Assembly: GCF_001806325.1 (NCBI RefSeq)
Contig: NZ_CP017580.1
Coordinates: 124,001 to 188,000, forward strand
Length of the DNA stretch: 64,000 bases
Origin: Curtobacterium sp. BH-2-1-1
GTDB lineage: Bacteria; Actinomycetota; Actinomycetes; Actinomycetales; Microbacteriaceae
Reading direction: 5' to 3'
Of the stretch, positions 20,929-32,776 are shown in pieces. The notes beneath the pieces are model-generated. The model searched no databases. It had not been told where the DNA came from and saw only the letters and a program-made list of their open reading frames with translations. How positions within the stretch are numbered: the first letter of the stretch is position 1; every line of letters starts with the position of its first letter. The position numbers and the translations under genes are program-made.

Positions 20929-22557
20929 CTAGCGACGACCCTTGACGATCTGCTCCTGGTCGACGTCGTCGGCCGAGGCGGCCTCGAACTGCTCGGACCC
21001 GAGCGTCTTGCCGTCGCTCGTCTGGAAGCTCTTGGAGAACTCGTCGATCTGCTTGGTCATCTCGGCGACGGTGTCGTCGCTTAGCTGGTTCGTCTCACGG
21101 AGCGTCGTCAGGACGTCCGAGTTGCGACGCAGGTGGTCGAGCAACTCCGACTCGAAGCGCAGGACGTCGGCCACGGGGACCTCGTCGAGCTTGCCGTTCG
21201 TGCCGGCCCAGATCGAGACGACCTGCTCCTCGACCGGGTACGGCGAGTACTGCGGCTGCTTGAGGAGCTCGGTCAAACGGGCACCGCGCTCCAGCTGACG
21301 ACGCGACGCCTGGTCGAGGTCGGACGCGAACATCGCGAAGGCCTCGAGCGAGCGGTACTGCGCGAGCTCGAGCTTGAGCGTGCCGGAGACCTTCTTGATC
21401 GACTTGACCTGCGCGTCACCACCGACGCGGGACACCGAGATGCCCACGTCGACGGCCGGACGCTGGTTCGCGTTGAACAGGTCCGACTGCAGGAAGATCT
21501 GGCCGTCGGTGATGGAGATGACGTTGGTCGGGATGTACGCCGAGACGTCGTTCGCCTTCGTCTCGATGATCGGGAGACCCGTCATCGAACCGGCGCCGAG
21601 CTCGTCGGACAGCTTCGCGCAACGCTCCAGCAGGCGGGAGTGCAGGTAGAAGACGTCACCCGGGTAGGCCTCGCGGCCCGGCGGACGACGCAGGAGGAGC
21701 GACACCGCACGGTAGGCCTCGGCCTGCTTCGACAGGTCGTCGAAGATGATCAGGACGTGCTTGCCCTGGTACATCCAGTGCTGGCCGATGGCCGAGCCGG
21801 TGTACGGGGCGAGGTACTTGAAGCCGGCCGGGTCGGAGGCCGGGGCGGCGACGATGGTGGTGTACTCCATCGCGCCGGCGTCCTCGAGCGCACCCTTGAC
21901 GGAGGCGATCGTGGAGCCCTTCTGACCGATGGCGACGTAGATGCAGCGGACCTGCTTGTCCTCGTCGCCCGACTCCCAGTTGGCCTTCTGGTTGATGATC
22001 GTGTCGATCGCGATGGCCGTCTTGCCGGTCTGGCGGTCGCCGATGATCAGCTGACGCTGACCGCGGCCGACGGGGATCATCGCGTCGATGGCCTTGATGC
22101 CGGTCTGGAGCGGCTCGTGCACCGACTTGCGGGACATGACGCCGGGCGCCTGCAGCTCGAGGGCACGACGACCCTCGGCCGGGATCTCGCCGAGACCGTC
22201 GATCGGGGCGCCGAGCGGGTCGACGACGCGACCGAGGAAGCCGTCGCCGACGGGAGCCGAGAGGACCTCGCCCGTGCGGGTGACTTCCTGGCCCTCTTCG
22301 ACACCGGCGAACTCGCCGAGCACGATGGCGCCGATCTCGTCCTCGTCGAGGTTCTGCGCGAGGCCGAGCGTGCCGTCCTCGAAGCGGATGAGCTCGTTCG
22401 CCATGACGCCGGGGAGGCCCTCGACGTGCGCGATGCCGTCGCCGGCGTCGATGACGTGCCCGACCTCGGCCGTGGAGGCCTTCGTCGGCTCGTAGTTCGA
22501 GACGAAGTCCTTCAGGGCATCACGGATCTCATCGGGGCTGATGGTGATGTCTGCCAT
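20929..22557 (-). CDS. atpA: ATP synthase F1 alpha subunit
   Basis: 542 residues. Walker A-like [13 protein letters not shown], the [18 protein letters not shown] region and the catalytic-interface arginine context are present. Non-catalytic nucleotide-binding subunit. An AAGGAAA ribosome site precedes the ATG; the 107-bp gap to atpH holds no clear terminator. Confidence 0.97.
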   Translation of the reverse strand: MADITISPDEIRDALKDFVSNYEPTKASTAEVGHVIDAGDGIAHVEGLPGVMANELIRFEDGTLGLAQNLDEDEIGAIVLGEFAGVEEGQEVTRTGEVLSAPVGDGFLGRVVDPLGAPIDGLGEIPAEGRRALELQAPGVMSRKSVHEPLQTGIKAIDAMIPVGRGQRQLIIGDRQTGKTAIAIDTIINQKANWESGDEDKQVRCIYVAIGQKGSTIASVKGALEDAGAMEYTTIVAAPASDPAGFKYLAPYTGSAIGQHWMYQGKHVLIIFDDLSKQAEAYRAVSLLLRRPPGREAYPGDVFYLHSRLLERCAKLSDELGAGSMTGLPIIETKANDVSAYIPTNVISITDGQIFLQSDLFNANQRPAVDVGISVSRVGGDAQVKSIKKVSGTLKLELAQYRSLEAFAMFASDLDQASRRQLERGARLTELLKQPQYSPYPVEEQVVSIWAGTNGKLDEVPVADVLRFESELLDHLRRNSDVLTTLRETNQLSDDTVAEMTKQIDEFSKSFQTSDGKTLGSEQFEAASADDVDQEQIVKGRR

Positions 22558-22664
22558 GGGATTTTCCTTGTTGGTTTCCGGGGCCCTTCGGCTCCGAGAG
22601 GGTGACGCTGCCTGACTCGGCAGTTCCCGTTGTGGACTTGGGAGGAGCGGCTTCGACGGTACGC

Positions 22665-23459
22665 CTAGCCGGCGAGCTGGAGCCGGAGCTCCGAGAGCCG
22701 CGTGGACACGGTGCCGTCGATGACGTCGCCGCCGATCTGCACCCGGACCCCGCCGACGACCGAGGGGTCGACCACGTGGTTGATGCTGATGCCCTTGCCG
22801 TGCTGCTCCGCGAGGGCACGGGCGACGCGAGCCGCCTGACCGTCCGTGAGCGGCGTCGCGGTGATGACCGTCGCGACGAGCTTGCCGGCCTGCTCGGCCA
22901 CGATGCGCGAGGCGTCGCGGACGAGTTCACCGATGCGACGACCACGCGGCTGCTGCACCAGGTGCGACAGGATCACGATGGTCTGCTCCGATGCCTTGCC
23001 GCCGAGCAGCCGCTCGACGAGGGCGCTCTTCTCCGACGGGCTGCCGAGCTTGGTGCCCAGCGCCAGCTCGAGGTCGGCGTCCGAACGGACGGCGGTCTCG
23101 AAGGAGAACAGTTCGGCTTCGATGGGCGTGCCGGACGCTGCCGTGGCGGCGACGGCGCGGATGCCCGCGTCCTCGATGCCGACGAGCAGGTCCTGGTGCG
23201 AGGACCAGCGCGAGCCGGCCACCGCGGTCAGGACCGCACGCGTCGCGGCCGACTGGCCGGCGAAGACGCGGTCGAGGACCACCTTCTTGCCGGCCGGGTC
23301 GGCCGTCGGGTCGGACAGCAGACCGAGCAGCTGCGGCGCACCGGCGATCGCACGCCCTGCGGCGAGGATCTCGGCACCGGCGGCGAGGTCGGCCGCACCG
23401 CCGAGGTCGGCGAGCACCGCCCTCGTCGACGCCAGTGCTTCCCTGGTGGCGCTGCGCAT
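22665..23459 (-). CDS. atpH: ATP synthase F1 delta subunit
   Basis: 264 residues, longer than the roughly 180 of E. coli because of an actinobacterial N-terminal extension. Delta links the peripheral stalk to the top of F1. Here it is separate from the b subunit, unlike mycobacteria where b and delta are fused. The conserved C-terminal region ([23 protein letters not shown]) is intact. Confidence 0.94.
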   Translation of the reverse strand: MRSATREALASTRAVLADLGGAADLAAGAEILAAGRAIAGAPQLLGLLSDPTADPAGKKVVLDRVFAGQSAATRAVLTAVAGSRWSSHQDLLVGIEDAGIRAVAATAASGTPIEAELFSFETAVRSDADLELALGTKLGSPSEKSALVERLLGGKASEQTIVILSHLVQQPRGRRIGELVRDASRIVAEQAGKLVATVITATPLTDGQAARVARALAEQHGKGISINHVVDPSVVGGVRVQIGGDVIDGTVSTRLSELRLQLAG

Positions 23460-23461
23460 GC

Positions 23462-24025
23462 TCAGCGCTCCCCGGCCGACGATGCCGACGAACCCTGCGA
23501 GGCTTCGAGGTCAGCGAGGAACCGGTCCACGACCGCGGTCGACTTGGCGTCGTCCTTGAGCGACTCCCCGATCACGCCGGAGGCGAGGTCGAGGGCGAGG
23601 GTGCCCACCTCGGTCCGGAGCGACTGGAGCGCGCTCTGACGCTCGGCCTCGATCTGGGCCTGCGCGTTGGCGGTGATGCGTGCTGCATCGGCCTGCGCCT
23701 GCTCGCGGAGCTCGTTGCCGATCGCGTTGGCGTCGGAACGGGCCTGCTCACGGATGCGCGATGCCTCGGCACGGGCCTCGGCGAGCTGCTTGTTGTACTC
23801 GTCGAGCGCGGCAGCGGCCTGCTCCTGAGCAGCCTCCGCCTTCTTGATGCCACCCTCGATGGCCTCGGTGCGCTCGTCGAGCATCTTCGTGATCCGCGGG
23901 ATGATGACCCGCCAGAAGACCAGCAGGATGACGACGAACGCCACCGCGGACCACACGATGTCGTACAGCGGCGGTACGAGGGGATTGTGCGTCTCCTCGG
24001 CCGCGATGATGAGTGCGTTCTGCAT
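23462..24025 (-). CDS. atpF: ATP synthase F0 subunit b
   Basis: 187 residues: one membrane helix (about residues 22-45), then a long charged Ala/Glu/Arg-rich coiled coil, as expected for the peripheral stalk. It lies 2 bases upstream of atpH and 9 bases downstream of atpE. Confidence 0.95.
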   Translation of the reverse strand: MQNALIIAAEETHNPLVPPLYDIVWSAVAFVVILLVFWRVIIPRITKMLDERTEAIEGGIKKAEAAQEQAAAALDEYNKQLAEARAEASRIREQARSDANAIGNELREQAQADAARITANAQAQIEAERQSALQSLRTEVGTLALDLASGVIGESLKDDAKSTAVVDRFLADLEASQGSSASSAGER

Positions 24026-24034
24026 CGAGAGGCC

Positions 24035-25172
<1,138 letters not shown>

Positions 25173-25303
25173 CGCTGTCTCCTGTGTCGGCGCGCGCACG
25201 CATGGCACGCGATGGTGGACGTTGTGGAGGCTCGTCCGCTCCGAGCAATGCTCCGGACGCGGACTCCGAGAAGCCTATCAGGTGCGAGAGGCTTCCCGGG
25301 CTC

Positions 25304-25783
25304 TCAGTTGCGGGGCGCGTCCTTCTCAGGAGACGCGGAGTCTCCGGGAAGGCTGACCCCGATCGGGATCCGGGCCTTCGCGACCGCGACCACGTCGATC
25401 ACGAGCGAGCCGACGACACCGACGATGATCGCGATCGCGAGCACCGGGAAGTCCACCCAGGCTCGGTCGCGCAGCAGGACGAGCACGACGATGAACACGA
25501 CGAACTTGAGCAGCCACGTGCCCATCACGATCCCGAAGAACGCGCCGGAGATCATCTGCCCCTTGGAGACGCGCAGCGCCACCAGCACGCTCACAGCGGT
25601 CAGCCCGAGGAACACCACGCTGAGGACGGCTCCGAGCAGGCCACCGGCGAGCCCGGGACCGCCGGCGACGAGCAGTCCGACGACTCCCCCGACGACGGCG
25701 AGTCCGACGGCCAGGAGCGCGCCCCAGGTGATGATGCGGCGGAACACCGGCCGGACGTGGTCGAGCGCGTTCGGTGCGGTCAC
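25304..25783 (-). CDS. AtpI-like small membrane protein
   Basis: 159 residues from GTG 25783 with AGGAG 7 bases upstream and a GTGA overlap with the previous gene. Four hydrophobic helices are visible. Proteins at this place in actinobacterial operons are treated as ATP synthase accessory protein I, thought to help c-ring assembly or magnesium supply; sequence conservation is low, so the assignment rests mainly on position and topology. Confidence 0.75.
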   Translation of the reverse strand: MTAPNALDHVRPVFRRIITWGALLAVGLAVVGGVVGLLVAGGPGLAGGLLGAVLSVVFLGLTAVSVLVALRVSKGQMISGAFFGIVMGTWLLKFVVFIVVLVLLRDRAWVDFPVLAIAIIVGVVGSLVIDVVAVAKARIPIGVSLPGDSASPEKDAPRN

Positions 25784-27006
25784 GAGTTGTCTCCTGGGAT
25801 CGAGCGGTCGTTGGCGGCCCGGTCGAGCGGGTCGAGGCTGGCGTCCACCACGGCGGTGGACCGGGTGGCGACCTGTGCGGCGAACTCGGCGCGTTTGCGG
25901 CCGAGCGGGGCGAAGGTGGCGACGGCGCAGACGATGAAGCCGACGGCGACGAAGACGACCACCCAGTACCAGTCCACGAAGAGGAACAGCAGGCAGCCGA
26001 TCGCCACGGTGGCCGTCCACGCGTAGAAGATGAGCACGGCGTGGAAGTGCGAGTGCCCCATGTCGAGCAGGCGGTGGTGCAGGTGCTTCCGGTCGGCCGA
26101 GAACGGCGACTTGCCCGCGCTGAGCCGACGCGTGACCGCGAGCCCGAAGTCGAGGATCGGCACGATGAGGATCGCGAACGGCAGCAGGATCGGGATGAAC
26201 GCCGGCAGCAGCGCCTGGCGGGTCTGCACCGCAGCCGGGTCGATGTTGCCCGTGACCGAGACCGCGCTGGTGGCCATCAGGAAGCCCACGAGCAGGGCGC
26301 CGGCATCCCCCATGAAGAGCTTCGCGGGGTGCCAGTTGAGGATGAGGAAGCCGAAGCAGGCGCCGACGAGCACGGCGGTGAGCAGTGACGGCAGGTTGAA
26401 GAAGAACTCCGTCTGCACGACCACGCGGTTGATGAAGAACGTGTAGAGGAAGAACACGCCGCCGGCGATGATCGCCACCCCGGCGACGAGGCCGTCGAGG
26501 CCGTCGATGAAGTTCACCGCGTTCATGACGAGCACCACCGCCAGCACGGTGAAGATCAGGCTCATGTAGGACGACCCGACCCCGAGCGTGTTGCCGATCG
26601 GCAGCGACACGATCGCCACGCCCTGCCAGGCGAGGATCCCCGCGGCGATGATCTGCCCGGCGAGCTTCGTCATCCAGTCGAGGTCCCAGATGTCGTCGGC
26701 GACGCCGAGGACCACGATGATGGTCGCCCCTCCGAGCACCGCCAGCACACGACCCGGCTCGGAGAACACCAACCGGAAGTAGTCCGTGCCGGCGATCGAC
26801 GGGAAGAGGAACCACGCCGCGAGCAGCGACACGATGACGCCGATGTACATCGCGATGCCGCCGAGCCGGGGCGTCGGCGTGCGGTGCACGTCCCGCTCAC
26901 GGACCTTCGGGTACCACTTGTACTTCAGCCCCAGCTTCCAGACGATCCAGCTGACGCAGAAGCTCACCACGGCCGCGATGGCCCCGGCGAGCAGGTAGTA
27001 CTTCAT
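25780..27006 (-). CDS. Undecaprenyl-phosphate GlcNAc-1-phosphate transferase (WecA/TagO type)
   Basis: 408 residues with about eleven membrane helices. Family motifs are all visible: TPRLGG near the start, the Asp pair in GVADDIWDLDW, NFIDGLDGL, the FMGDAG loop and the histidine-rich HLHHRLLDMGHSH. It transfers a sugar phosphate to undecaprenyl phosphate, the first step of arabinogalactan-, teichoic acid- or polysaccharide-type wall polymers. It overlaps tsaC and the AtpI-like gene by 4 bases each, a conserved actinobacterial arrangement. Confidence 0.92.
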   Translation of the reverse strand: MKYYLLAGAIAAVVSFCVSWIVWKLGLKYKWYPKVRERDVHRTPTPRLGGIAMYIGVIVSLLAAWFLFPSIAGTDYFRLVFSEPGRVLAVLGGATIIVVLGVADDIWDLDWMTKLAGQIIAAGILAWQGVAIVSLPIGNTLGVGSSYMSLIFTVLAVVLVMNAVNFIDGLDGLVAGVAIIAGGVFFLYTFFINRVVVQTEFFFNLPSLLTAVLVGACFGFLILNWHPAKLFMGDAGALLVGFLMATSAVSVTGNIDPAAVQTRQALLPAFIPILLPFAILIVPILDFGLAVTRRLSAGKSPFSADRKHLHHRLLDMGHSHFHAVLIFYAWTATVAIGCLLFLFVDWYWVVVFVAVGFIVCAVATFAPLGRKRAEFAAQVATRSTAVVDASLDPLDRAANDRSIPGDNS

Positions 27007-27677
27007 CCGACGAGGTCGGCTCCGACGACCCTGGTGATCTCCTCGTCCGGGATCACACCGTGGCGGACGATCCGGAGCTTGCCGCCGTCGGAGAGTCCCG
27101 TGGCGTCGACGATCGTCGAACCGGTCGACTCCGCGAACCCCTCGTGCGGCTCGAGCGAGCCCCCGTCGAGGTACACCGCGACGCTGTCGCCGAGCATCGC
27201 CTCGGCCTGGTCGGCGTCCATCGCGGCCGGGTCCCCCGTCGTGTTCGCCGAGGACACCGCGAGCGGACCGACCTCTTGCAGGAGCTCGAGGGCGATCCGC
27301 GAGTCCGGCATCCGGAGCGCCACGGTGCCGCGTGTCTCGCCGAGGTCCCAGTCGAGGGACGGCTGCGCACGGAGGATCACGGTGAGGCCGCCGGGCCAGA
27401 ACTCGTCGACGAGGTCGCGCACCTGCTGCGGGATGTCGCTCGCGAGCGCGTCCAGGGTCGGCGGTCCGGGGATGAGCACCGGCGGCGGCGACTGCCGGGT
27501 GCGTCCCTTCGCGTCGAGCAGTCGCTGGACGGCGGCCGCGCTGAAGGCGTCCGCGGCCACGCCGTAGACGGTGTCGGTGGGGACCACGACGAGCTCTCCG
27601 CGCCCGAGAGCGGCACGTGCGAGCCGCATCCCGGTCAGGAGCCCGTCGGAGTCGGTGCAGTCGTATCGGGATGCCAT
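27003..27677 (-). CDS. L-threonylcarbamoyladenylate synthase (Sua5/YciO/TsaC family)
   Basis: 224 residues. The VVPTDTVYGVAADAF segment, TVALRMPDS and LAVSSANTTGDPA are the family's substrate-binding motifs. It makes threonylcarbamoyl-AMP from threonine, bicarbonate and ATP for the t6A37 modification of ANN-decoding tRNAs. It starts at ATG 27677, 25 bp from the divergent HAD gene, and overlaps the downstream transferase gene. Confidence 0.92.
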   Translation of the reverse strand: MASRYDCTDSDGLLTGMRLARAALGRGELVVVPTDTVYGVAADAFSAAAVQRLLDAKGRTRQSPPPVLIPGPPTLDALASDIPQQVRDLVDEFWPGGLTVILRAQPSLDWDLGETRGTVALRMPDSRIALELLQEVGPLAVSSANTTGDPAAMDADQAEAMLGDSVAVYLDGGSLEPHEGFAESTGSTIVDATGLSDGGKLRIVRHGVIPDEEITRVVGADLVG

Positions 27678-27688
27678 GACTCGACGAT

Positions 27689-27694
27689 GATAGT
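27689..27694 (+). promoter_or_regulatory. Possible -10 of a leaderless HAD gene promoter
   Basis: GATAGT followed by 8 bases and the ATG at 27703; only 25 bp separate the divergent starts, leaving little room for a leader. No ribosome site precedes this ATG. Confidence 0.35.
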
Positions 27695-27702
27695 GCGACA
27701 CA

Positions 27703-28362
27703 ATGGGTGGCATCGTGAACGAGTCCCCTGCGCCCCGCCTCCTGTTCCTCTTCGACATGGACGAGGTCCTCGTCCGGTACGACTGGCAGGTGCGGATGGC
27801 CGCACTCGCCGAGTTCACCGGGCACGAGTTCGCGGAGCTCCGTCGCCGGTGGTGGGACTGCGGCAACGAGCAGCGCGCCGAGGCCGGCGGGTACGCCGAC
27901 GGCGACGAGTACCTGGCCGCCTTCGCCGAGGCCATGGGCTGCGACGTCCCCGAGACCGACTGGGCGCGGATCCGCGGTGCCGCGATGACCGAGCTGCCCG
28001 ACCGGATCGAGGCGGTGCGCGTCGCGAGCGAGCACGGCCGCGTCGGCCTCCTGACGAACAACGGACCGCTGGCCGGCCGGTGGATCCACCGCTGGGCGCC
28101 GTCCCTCGCGCCCGTCTTCGGCGAGCACCTCGACACCACGAGCAACTTCGGGGCGCGCAAGCCCGAGCCGGAGGTCTACCGGCGCGCGCTCGAGCACCAC
28201 GGTGTCCCGGCCGAGCGCACGTTCTTCGCGGACGACATGCCGATCAACGTCGAGGGCGCGCAGAGCGTCGGCATCCACGCGGTGCTCGTCGAAGAGCACA
28301 CCGACCTGCGCGAAGCCGTCCTCGCCTTCGTCGCGGAACAGCACGAGACGGCAGCTGTCTAG
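27703..28362 (+). CDS. HAD family hydrolase
   Basis: 219 residues. HAD motifs in order: FLFDMDEVLV (nucleophile Asp, acid Asp), LLTNNG, RKPEPEVY and FADDMPINVEGA. Resembles small-molecule phosphatases of the sugar or nucleotide type; substrate unknown. It is the only plus-strand gene between 1 and 40 kb and converges on prmC, 33 bp away. A GTG 12 bases downstream is an alternative start. Confidence 0.9.
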   Translation: MGGIVNESPAPRLLFLFDMDEVLVRYDWQVRMAALAEFTGHEFAELRRRWWDCGNEQRAEAGGYADGDEYLAAFAEAMGCDVPETDWARIRGAAMTELPDRIEAVRVASEHGRVGLLTNNGPLAGRWIHRWAPSLAPVFGEHLDTTSNFGARKPEPEVYRRALEHHGVPAERTFFADDMPINVEGAQSVGIHAVLVEEHTDLREAVLAFVAEQHETAAV

Positions 28363-28395
28363 AGACAGGGTCCAGGAGGCGCGGCTCGACCCCGC

Positions 28396-29307
28396 CTAGC
28401 GCGTCGCCGTGGTCGTGCGGTCGCGTCCCGTCAGGTCGACGTGCGTCTCCGGGGAACGGAACCCCCGGCGCGCCAGGACCTCGCGCACGCCGGCGCCCTG
28501 CGGCTCGGCGTGCTCGATGACGAGGACTCCCCCGGGGACGAGCAGGCGCCACGCGGTGTCGGCGAGGGCACGCACCGCATCGAGTCCGTCCGGACCGCCG
28601 TAGAGCGCCACGGCCGGGTCGTGGTCGCGGACCTCGGGGTCGATCGGAACCGCGTCGTCGGGCACGTACGGCGGGTTCGACACGACGACCGACACCGTGC
28701 CGTCGAGCTCGGGCAGTGCGTCGGCGAGGTCGCCCTCGACGAGGCGGACCGTCCCGCCGTACGCGTCGATGTTGCGCCGCGTCCACGGGAGCGCCTCGGG
28801 CGAGCGTTCGACCGCGTACACGACCGCGTTCGGCACCTCGGTGTCCATGGCGATGGCGATCGCGCCGCTGCCGGACCCGAGGTCGACGGCGACCGGCGAC
28901 GGCACGGGCACCGCGCGGAGTGCGTCGATGCCGAACTGCACGACGCCCTCGGTCTCCGGCCGCGGGACGAACACGCCGGGTCCGACGGCCAGGGTCAGCG
29001 CGCGGAAGTACGCCTCGCCGGTGATGTGCTGGAGCGGCTCGCGGGTGGCGCGTCGGGCGACGGCGTGCCGGAAGCGCTCGACGTGCTCGGCGGCGATCGC
29101 GCCGCCGGTCATCGCCCGGGCCTGCACGGCGCCGCGCGAGGTGTCGGTCGCCCAGGCGAGCAACAGTTCCGCGTCCACCTGTGGGGTCGGGACGCCGGCC
29201 GCGTCGAACGCCGCGGCCGCCTCGCGCAGGAGGCGGTCCGCGGCGAACGCGACGGGCGTGTCGGAGGCGGGTCGCGCCTCCGGGCCGTCCGAGGGGACGT
29301 CGCTCAC
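28396..29307 (-). CDS. prmC: Release factor glutamine methyltransferase
   Basis: 303 residues. N-terminal helical substrate domain, then a Rossmann methyltransferase with [13 protein letters not shown] and the hallmark SNPPYVP. It methylates the Gln of the GGQ motif in release factors. GTG start overlaps the prfA stop (GTGA), which fits its substrate being the neighbour's product. Confidence 0.94.
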   Translation of the reverse strand: MSDVPSDGPEARPASDTPVAFAADRLLREAAAAFDAAGVPTPQVDAELLLAWATDTSRGAVQARAMTGGAIAAEHVERFRHAVARRATREPLQHITGEAYFRALTLAVGPGVFVPRPETEGVVQFGIDALRAVPVPSPVAVDLGSGSGAIAIAMDTEVPNAVVYAVERSPEALPWTRRNIDAYGGTVRLVEGDLADALPELDGTVSVVVSNPPYVPDDAVPIDPEVRDHDPAVALYGGPDGLDAVRALADTAWRLLVPGGVLVIEHAEPQGAGVREVLARRGFRSPETHVDLTGRDRTTTATR

Positions 29308-30386
29308 GCGTCCTGGTCGCCGATGGCGGCCAGTCGCGCCTCTTCGTCCGCCTGGATGGCGGACTGGATGACGGGCTCGAGCGCACCGTTCATGACGCGG
29401 TCCAGGTCGTACGCCTTGTACCCGGTGCGGTGGTCCGCGATGCGGTTCTCCGGGAAGTTGTACGTGCGGATGCGCTCCGAACGGTCCATGCCGCGGATCT
29501 GCGACTTGCGCGCGTCCGAGGCGATGGCGTCGAGCTCCTCCTGCTGGCGCGCGAGGATGCGGGCACGCAAGACGCGCATACCGGCCTCGCGGTTCTGCAG
29601 CTGCGACTTCTCGTTCTGCATCGCGACCGTGATGCCCGTGGGCAGGTGGGTGATGCGGACCGCGGAGTCGGTCGTGTTGACAGACTGTCCCCCGGGGCCG
29701 GAGGACCGGTAGACGTCGATCTTGAGGTCGTTCTGGTTGATCTGGACCTCTTCGGGCTCGTCGACCTCGGGGAAGACGAGGACACCGGTCGTCGAGGTGT
29801 GGATGCGCCCCTGCGACTCGGTCGCCGGCACGCGCTGCACGCGGTGCACGCCGCCCTCGTACTTGAGGTGCGCCCAGACGCCCTGCGACGGGTCGGTCGC
29901 GTTCGACTTGATCGCGACCTGGACGTCCTTGTAGCCACCGAGGTCGGACTCGGTGCGCTCGAGCATCTCGATCTTCCAGCCCTTGGACTCGGCGTAGTGC
30001 GAGTACATGCGCAGGAGGTCGGCCGCGAAGAGCGCCGATTCCTCGCCGCCCTCGCCGCCCTTGATCTCCATGATCACGTCGCGCCCGTCGTCGGGGTCGC
30101 GCGGGATGAGCAGCCGGCGGAGACGCTCCTGGCGCTCCGACAGCTGCTCCTCGAGCGCCGGGACCTCGTCCGCGAACGCCTCGTCCTCACGCGCGAGCTC
30201 CTGGGCGGCGGCGAGGTCGTCCCCCGCCGCCTTCCAGGACTCGTACGCGGACTTGATCTGGTTGAGCTCGGCGTACCGCCGGTTCACCTTCTTCGCCCGG
30301 GCCGCATCGGCGTGGAGCGCGGGGTCCGACAGCTGCTGCGTCAGGTCCTCGTGTTCCGCCAGCAGCCCTGCCACCGACTCGAACAC
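29304..30386 (-). CDS. prfA: Peptide chain release factor 1
   Basis: 360 residues, GTG start, 3 bases after the rho stop. The PAT tripeptide (VPATESQG) that reads UAA/UAG and the GGQ motif ([12 protein letters not shown]) that triggers hydrolysis are both present. Confidence 0.96.
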   Translation of the reverse strand: MFESVAGLLAEHEDLTQQLSDPALHADAARAKKVNRRYAELNQIKSAYESWKAAGDDLAAAQELAREDEAFADEVPALEEQLSERQERLRRLLIPRDPDDGRDVIMEIKGGEGGEESALFAADLLRMYSHYAESKGWKIEMLERTESDLGGYKDVQVAIKSNATDPSQGVWAHLKYEGGVHRVQRVPATESQGRIHTSTTGVLVFPEVDEPEEVQINQNDLKIDVYRSSGPGGQSVNTTDSAVRITHLPTGITVAMQNEKSQLQNREAGMRVLRARILARQQEELDAIASDARKSQIRGMDRSERIRTYNFPENRIADHRTGYKAYDLDRVMNGALEPVIQSAIQADEEARLAAIGDQDA

Positions 30387-30389
30387 GCG

Positions 30390-32615
30390 TTACTCCTGGT
30401 GACCGTTGTGGTGCCCACCGGTCGTGGGGACCGACTTCTGCACCTGGACCAGGAACTCGACGTTCGACTGCGTCTCCTTGAGGTTCCGCAGCACGATCTC
30501 GAGGGCCTGCTGCGGGTCGAGCCCGGCGAGGGCACGGCGCAGGCGCCACGTGATCTTGACCTCGTCGGCGGAGAGCAGCTGCTCCTCGCGACGGGTGCCG
30601 GACGCGTTGACGTCGACGGCCGGGAAGATCCGCTTGTCCGCCAGGTGACGGTTGAGGCGGAGCTCCATGTTGCCGGTGCCCTTGAACTCCTCGAAGATCA
30701 CCTCGTCCATCTTCGACCCGGTCTCGACGAGCGCCGTCGCGAGGATGGTCAGCGAACCGCCGTCCTCGATGTTGCGCGCGGCGCCGAAGAAGCGCTTCGG
30801 CGGGTAGAGGGCCGACGAGTCGACGCCACCGGAGAGCACGCGACCGGAGGCCGGCGTCGCCAGGTTGTAGGCGCGGCCCAGACGGGTGATCGAGTCGAGG
30901 AGCAGGACCACGTCGTGACCCAGCTCGACGAGGCGCTTCGCACGCTCGATGGCGAGCTCGGCGACCGTGGTGTGGTCTTCTGCCGGACGGTCGAAGGTCG
31001 AGGCGATGACCTCGCCCTTCACCGTGCGCTGCATGTCGGTGACCTCTTCGGGCCGCTCGTCCACGAGGACGACCATGAGGTGCGCCTCGGGGTTGTTCTT
31101 GGCGATCGCGTTGGCGATGGCCTGCAGCACGACCGTCTTGCCGGCCTTCGGCGGGGAGACGATCAGGCCGCGCTGGCCCTTGCCGATCGGCGACACGAGG
31201 TCGATGATCCGCGTGCTGAGCTTCGAGGGCTCGGTCTCGAGGCGGAGACGCTCGTTCGGGTACAGCGGGGTGAGGTCCTGGAAGTCGACGCGCGCGGCGG
31301 CCTCTTCGGCCGTCTGCCCGTTGACCGAGTCGACCTTCACGAGCGCGTTGTACTTCTGGCGGCTGTGCTGTTCGTTGTCGCGCGGCTGCTTGATCGCACC
31401 GACGACCGCGTCGCCCTTGCGCAGGTGGTACTTCTTCACCTGGCCGAGGGAGACGTAGACGTCGTTCGGGCCCGGCAGGTACCCGGTCGTGCGCACGAAG
31501 GCGTAGTTGTCGAGGACGTCGAGGATGCCCGCGATCGGGATGAGGACGTCGTCCTCGGTGATCTCCGGCTCGAACTCGTCGTTCTGCCCGCCGCGGCCGC
31601 GCTTGCGGTCACGCTGGCGACGGCTGCGGCCGCCCTCGGTCTCGTCGGCGTTCTGCTGGGCCTGCTGCTGCTTCTGCTGACCCTGCTGGCCCTGCTGCTT
31701 CTGCTGGCCGTTCTGCTGCTGGCCGTTCTGCTTTTGCTCGTTCTTGTCGTCCTGCTGGGCGTTCTTCTGCTCGCCCTGCTGGCCCTGGCCGTTCTGGCCG
31801 TTCTGGCCGTTCTTCTGGGCCGCGTCGGTCTTCGGGGCGTTGTCGCGACCGTTCTGGTCGCCGCCCTGCTCGCCGTTCTCGGCGTTCTGGCCACGGCCAC
31901 GACCGCGACCACGGCTGCGACGACCGCGGCGCGAGCCACCTTCGCCCTGCTGGTCGCTCTGGTCGCCCGACTCGGTGCCGTGCGCGGACTGCTCCTGCTG
32001 GTCGCCCGCGGCGTCCGGCTGGGTCGGCTGCTCGGCCTGGTCCGGCGTCTGCTCGGTGCGCTCGGTGCGCTCTGCCTGCTGGCCGTTCTGCTGGTCGCGC
32101 TGCCCGCGGCCACGACGCTGGCCGCCGGTCTGCGCGGCTTCCTGGGCGTCCTTCTCGGCGCGGACCTGGTCGAGCCCGGCGAGGAGGTCCTCGGTGCCGG
32201 TCTGACCGTGGTTGGTGTGCTCGGCGGCCGAGGTCGGCGCGGCGCTCACGGTGCCGCCGGAGGAGGCACGGCGCGAACGGCGGGCCCGCGAGGACGCCGG
32301 CTGCTCGGCCGGGGCCTCGGTCGCTGCCGGTGCGTCGGCGACGGCCTCAGCGGCGGGTGCAGCGGGTGCCTCGGTCGGCTCCGGCAGCGTCGGCTGCTCG
32401 GCCACGGGGGCCTCGACCGCGGGTGCGGCCGGCTCGGCGGGAGCGTCGTCCGTCACGGGACGCTTGTCCTCGATCGAGGCGATGAGGTCACCCTTGCGGA
32501 GCTTCGAGAGCCCCGTGATGCCGAGGGAGGAGGCGATGCGCTGGAGTTCCGGGAGCCGGAGGGCGCGCAGATCGCTGGGGATCTCCACCTGGGTGGAGTC
32601 GTTGACGTTCGTCAA
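30390..32615 (-). CDS. rho: Transcription termination factor Rho with long Gln/Asn/Gly-rich insert
   Basis: 741 residues from a TTG with AAGGAAA 9 bases upstream; no better start is visible. Residues 15-50 are the Rho_N helical domain. Residues about 60-345 are low complexity: first Ala/Pro/Glu-rich, then Arg/Gly-rich (RGRGRGRG), then strongly Gln/Asn/Gly-rich. The RNA-binding domain ([14 protein letters not shown]) and the hexameric ATPase with PPKAGKTVV and the [11 protein letters not shown] region follow. Extra N-terminal inserts are known in actinobacterial Rho and add RNA binding; the Gln/Asn richness is notable. Confidence 0.95.
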   Translation of the reverse strand: MTNVNDSTQVEIPSDLRALRLPELQRIASSLGITGLSKLRKGDLIASIEDKRPVTDDAPAEPAAPAVEAPVAEQPTLPEPTEAPAAPAAEAVADAPAATEAPAEQPASSRARRSRRASSGGTVSAAPTSAAEHTNHGQTGTEDLLAGLDQVRAEKDAQEAAQTGGQRRGRGQRDQQNGQQAERTERTEQTPDQAEQPTQPDAAGDQQEQSAHGTESGDQSDQQGEGGSRRGRRSRGRGRGRGQNAENGEQGGDQNGRDNAPKTDAAQKNGQNGQNGQGQQGEQKNAQQDDKNEQKQNGQQQNGQQKQQGQQGQQKQQQAQQNADETEGGRSRRQRDRKRGRGGQNDEFEPEITEDDVLIPIAGILDVLDNYAFVRTTGYLPGPNDVYVSLGQVKKYHLRKGDAVVGAIKQPRDNEQHSRQKYNALVKVDSVNGQTAEEAAARVDFQDLTPLYPNERLRLETEPSKLSTRIIDLVSPIGKGQRGLIVSPPKAGKTVVLQAIANAIAKNNPEAHLMVVLVDERPEEVTDMQRTVKGEVIASTFDRPAEDHTTVAELAIERAKRLVELGHDVVLLLDSITRLGRAYNLATPASGRVLSGGVDSSALYPPKRFFGAARNIEDGGSLTILATALVETGSKMDEVIFEEFKGTGNMELRLNRHLADKRIFPAVDVNASGTRREEQLLSADEVKITWRLRRALAGLDPQQALEIVLRNLKETQSNVEFLVQVQKSVPTTGGHHNGHQE

Positions 32616-32657
32616 GGTCGGTGTTTCCTTTCGAACCGCAGAACGCGGAGAGTTTCC

Positions 32658-32686
32658 ACCGTCCCGGATGCACGGGTATGCATCAA
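32658..32686 (-). promoter_or_regulatory. Possible rho promoter with palindrome
   Basis: TTGATG (32681-32686) and GACGGT (32658-32663) are 17 bases apart on the minus strand, upstream of rho. The spacer contains the palindrome GATGCA-6-TGCATC (32667-32684), a possible operator or RNA hairpin. Weak, by eye. Confidence 0.3.
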
Positions 32687-32776
32687 CCGCCGTTCAGACG
32701 ACGGACCGGGATTCGGTGATCAGAAAGAGATTGCCCCCGCGCACCGGACCCAGCATGGCGAGGAAGTTCCTGCTGC

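Noticed and set aside
22558..22664. Terminator or small gene between atpA and atpH
   Set aside because: Only weak hairpins and no open frame of note; best read as a plain spacer within the operon.
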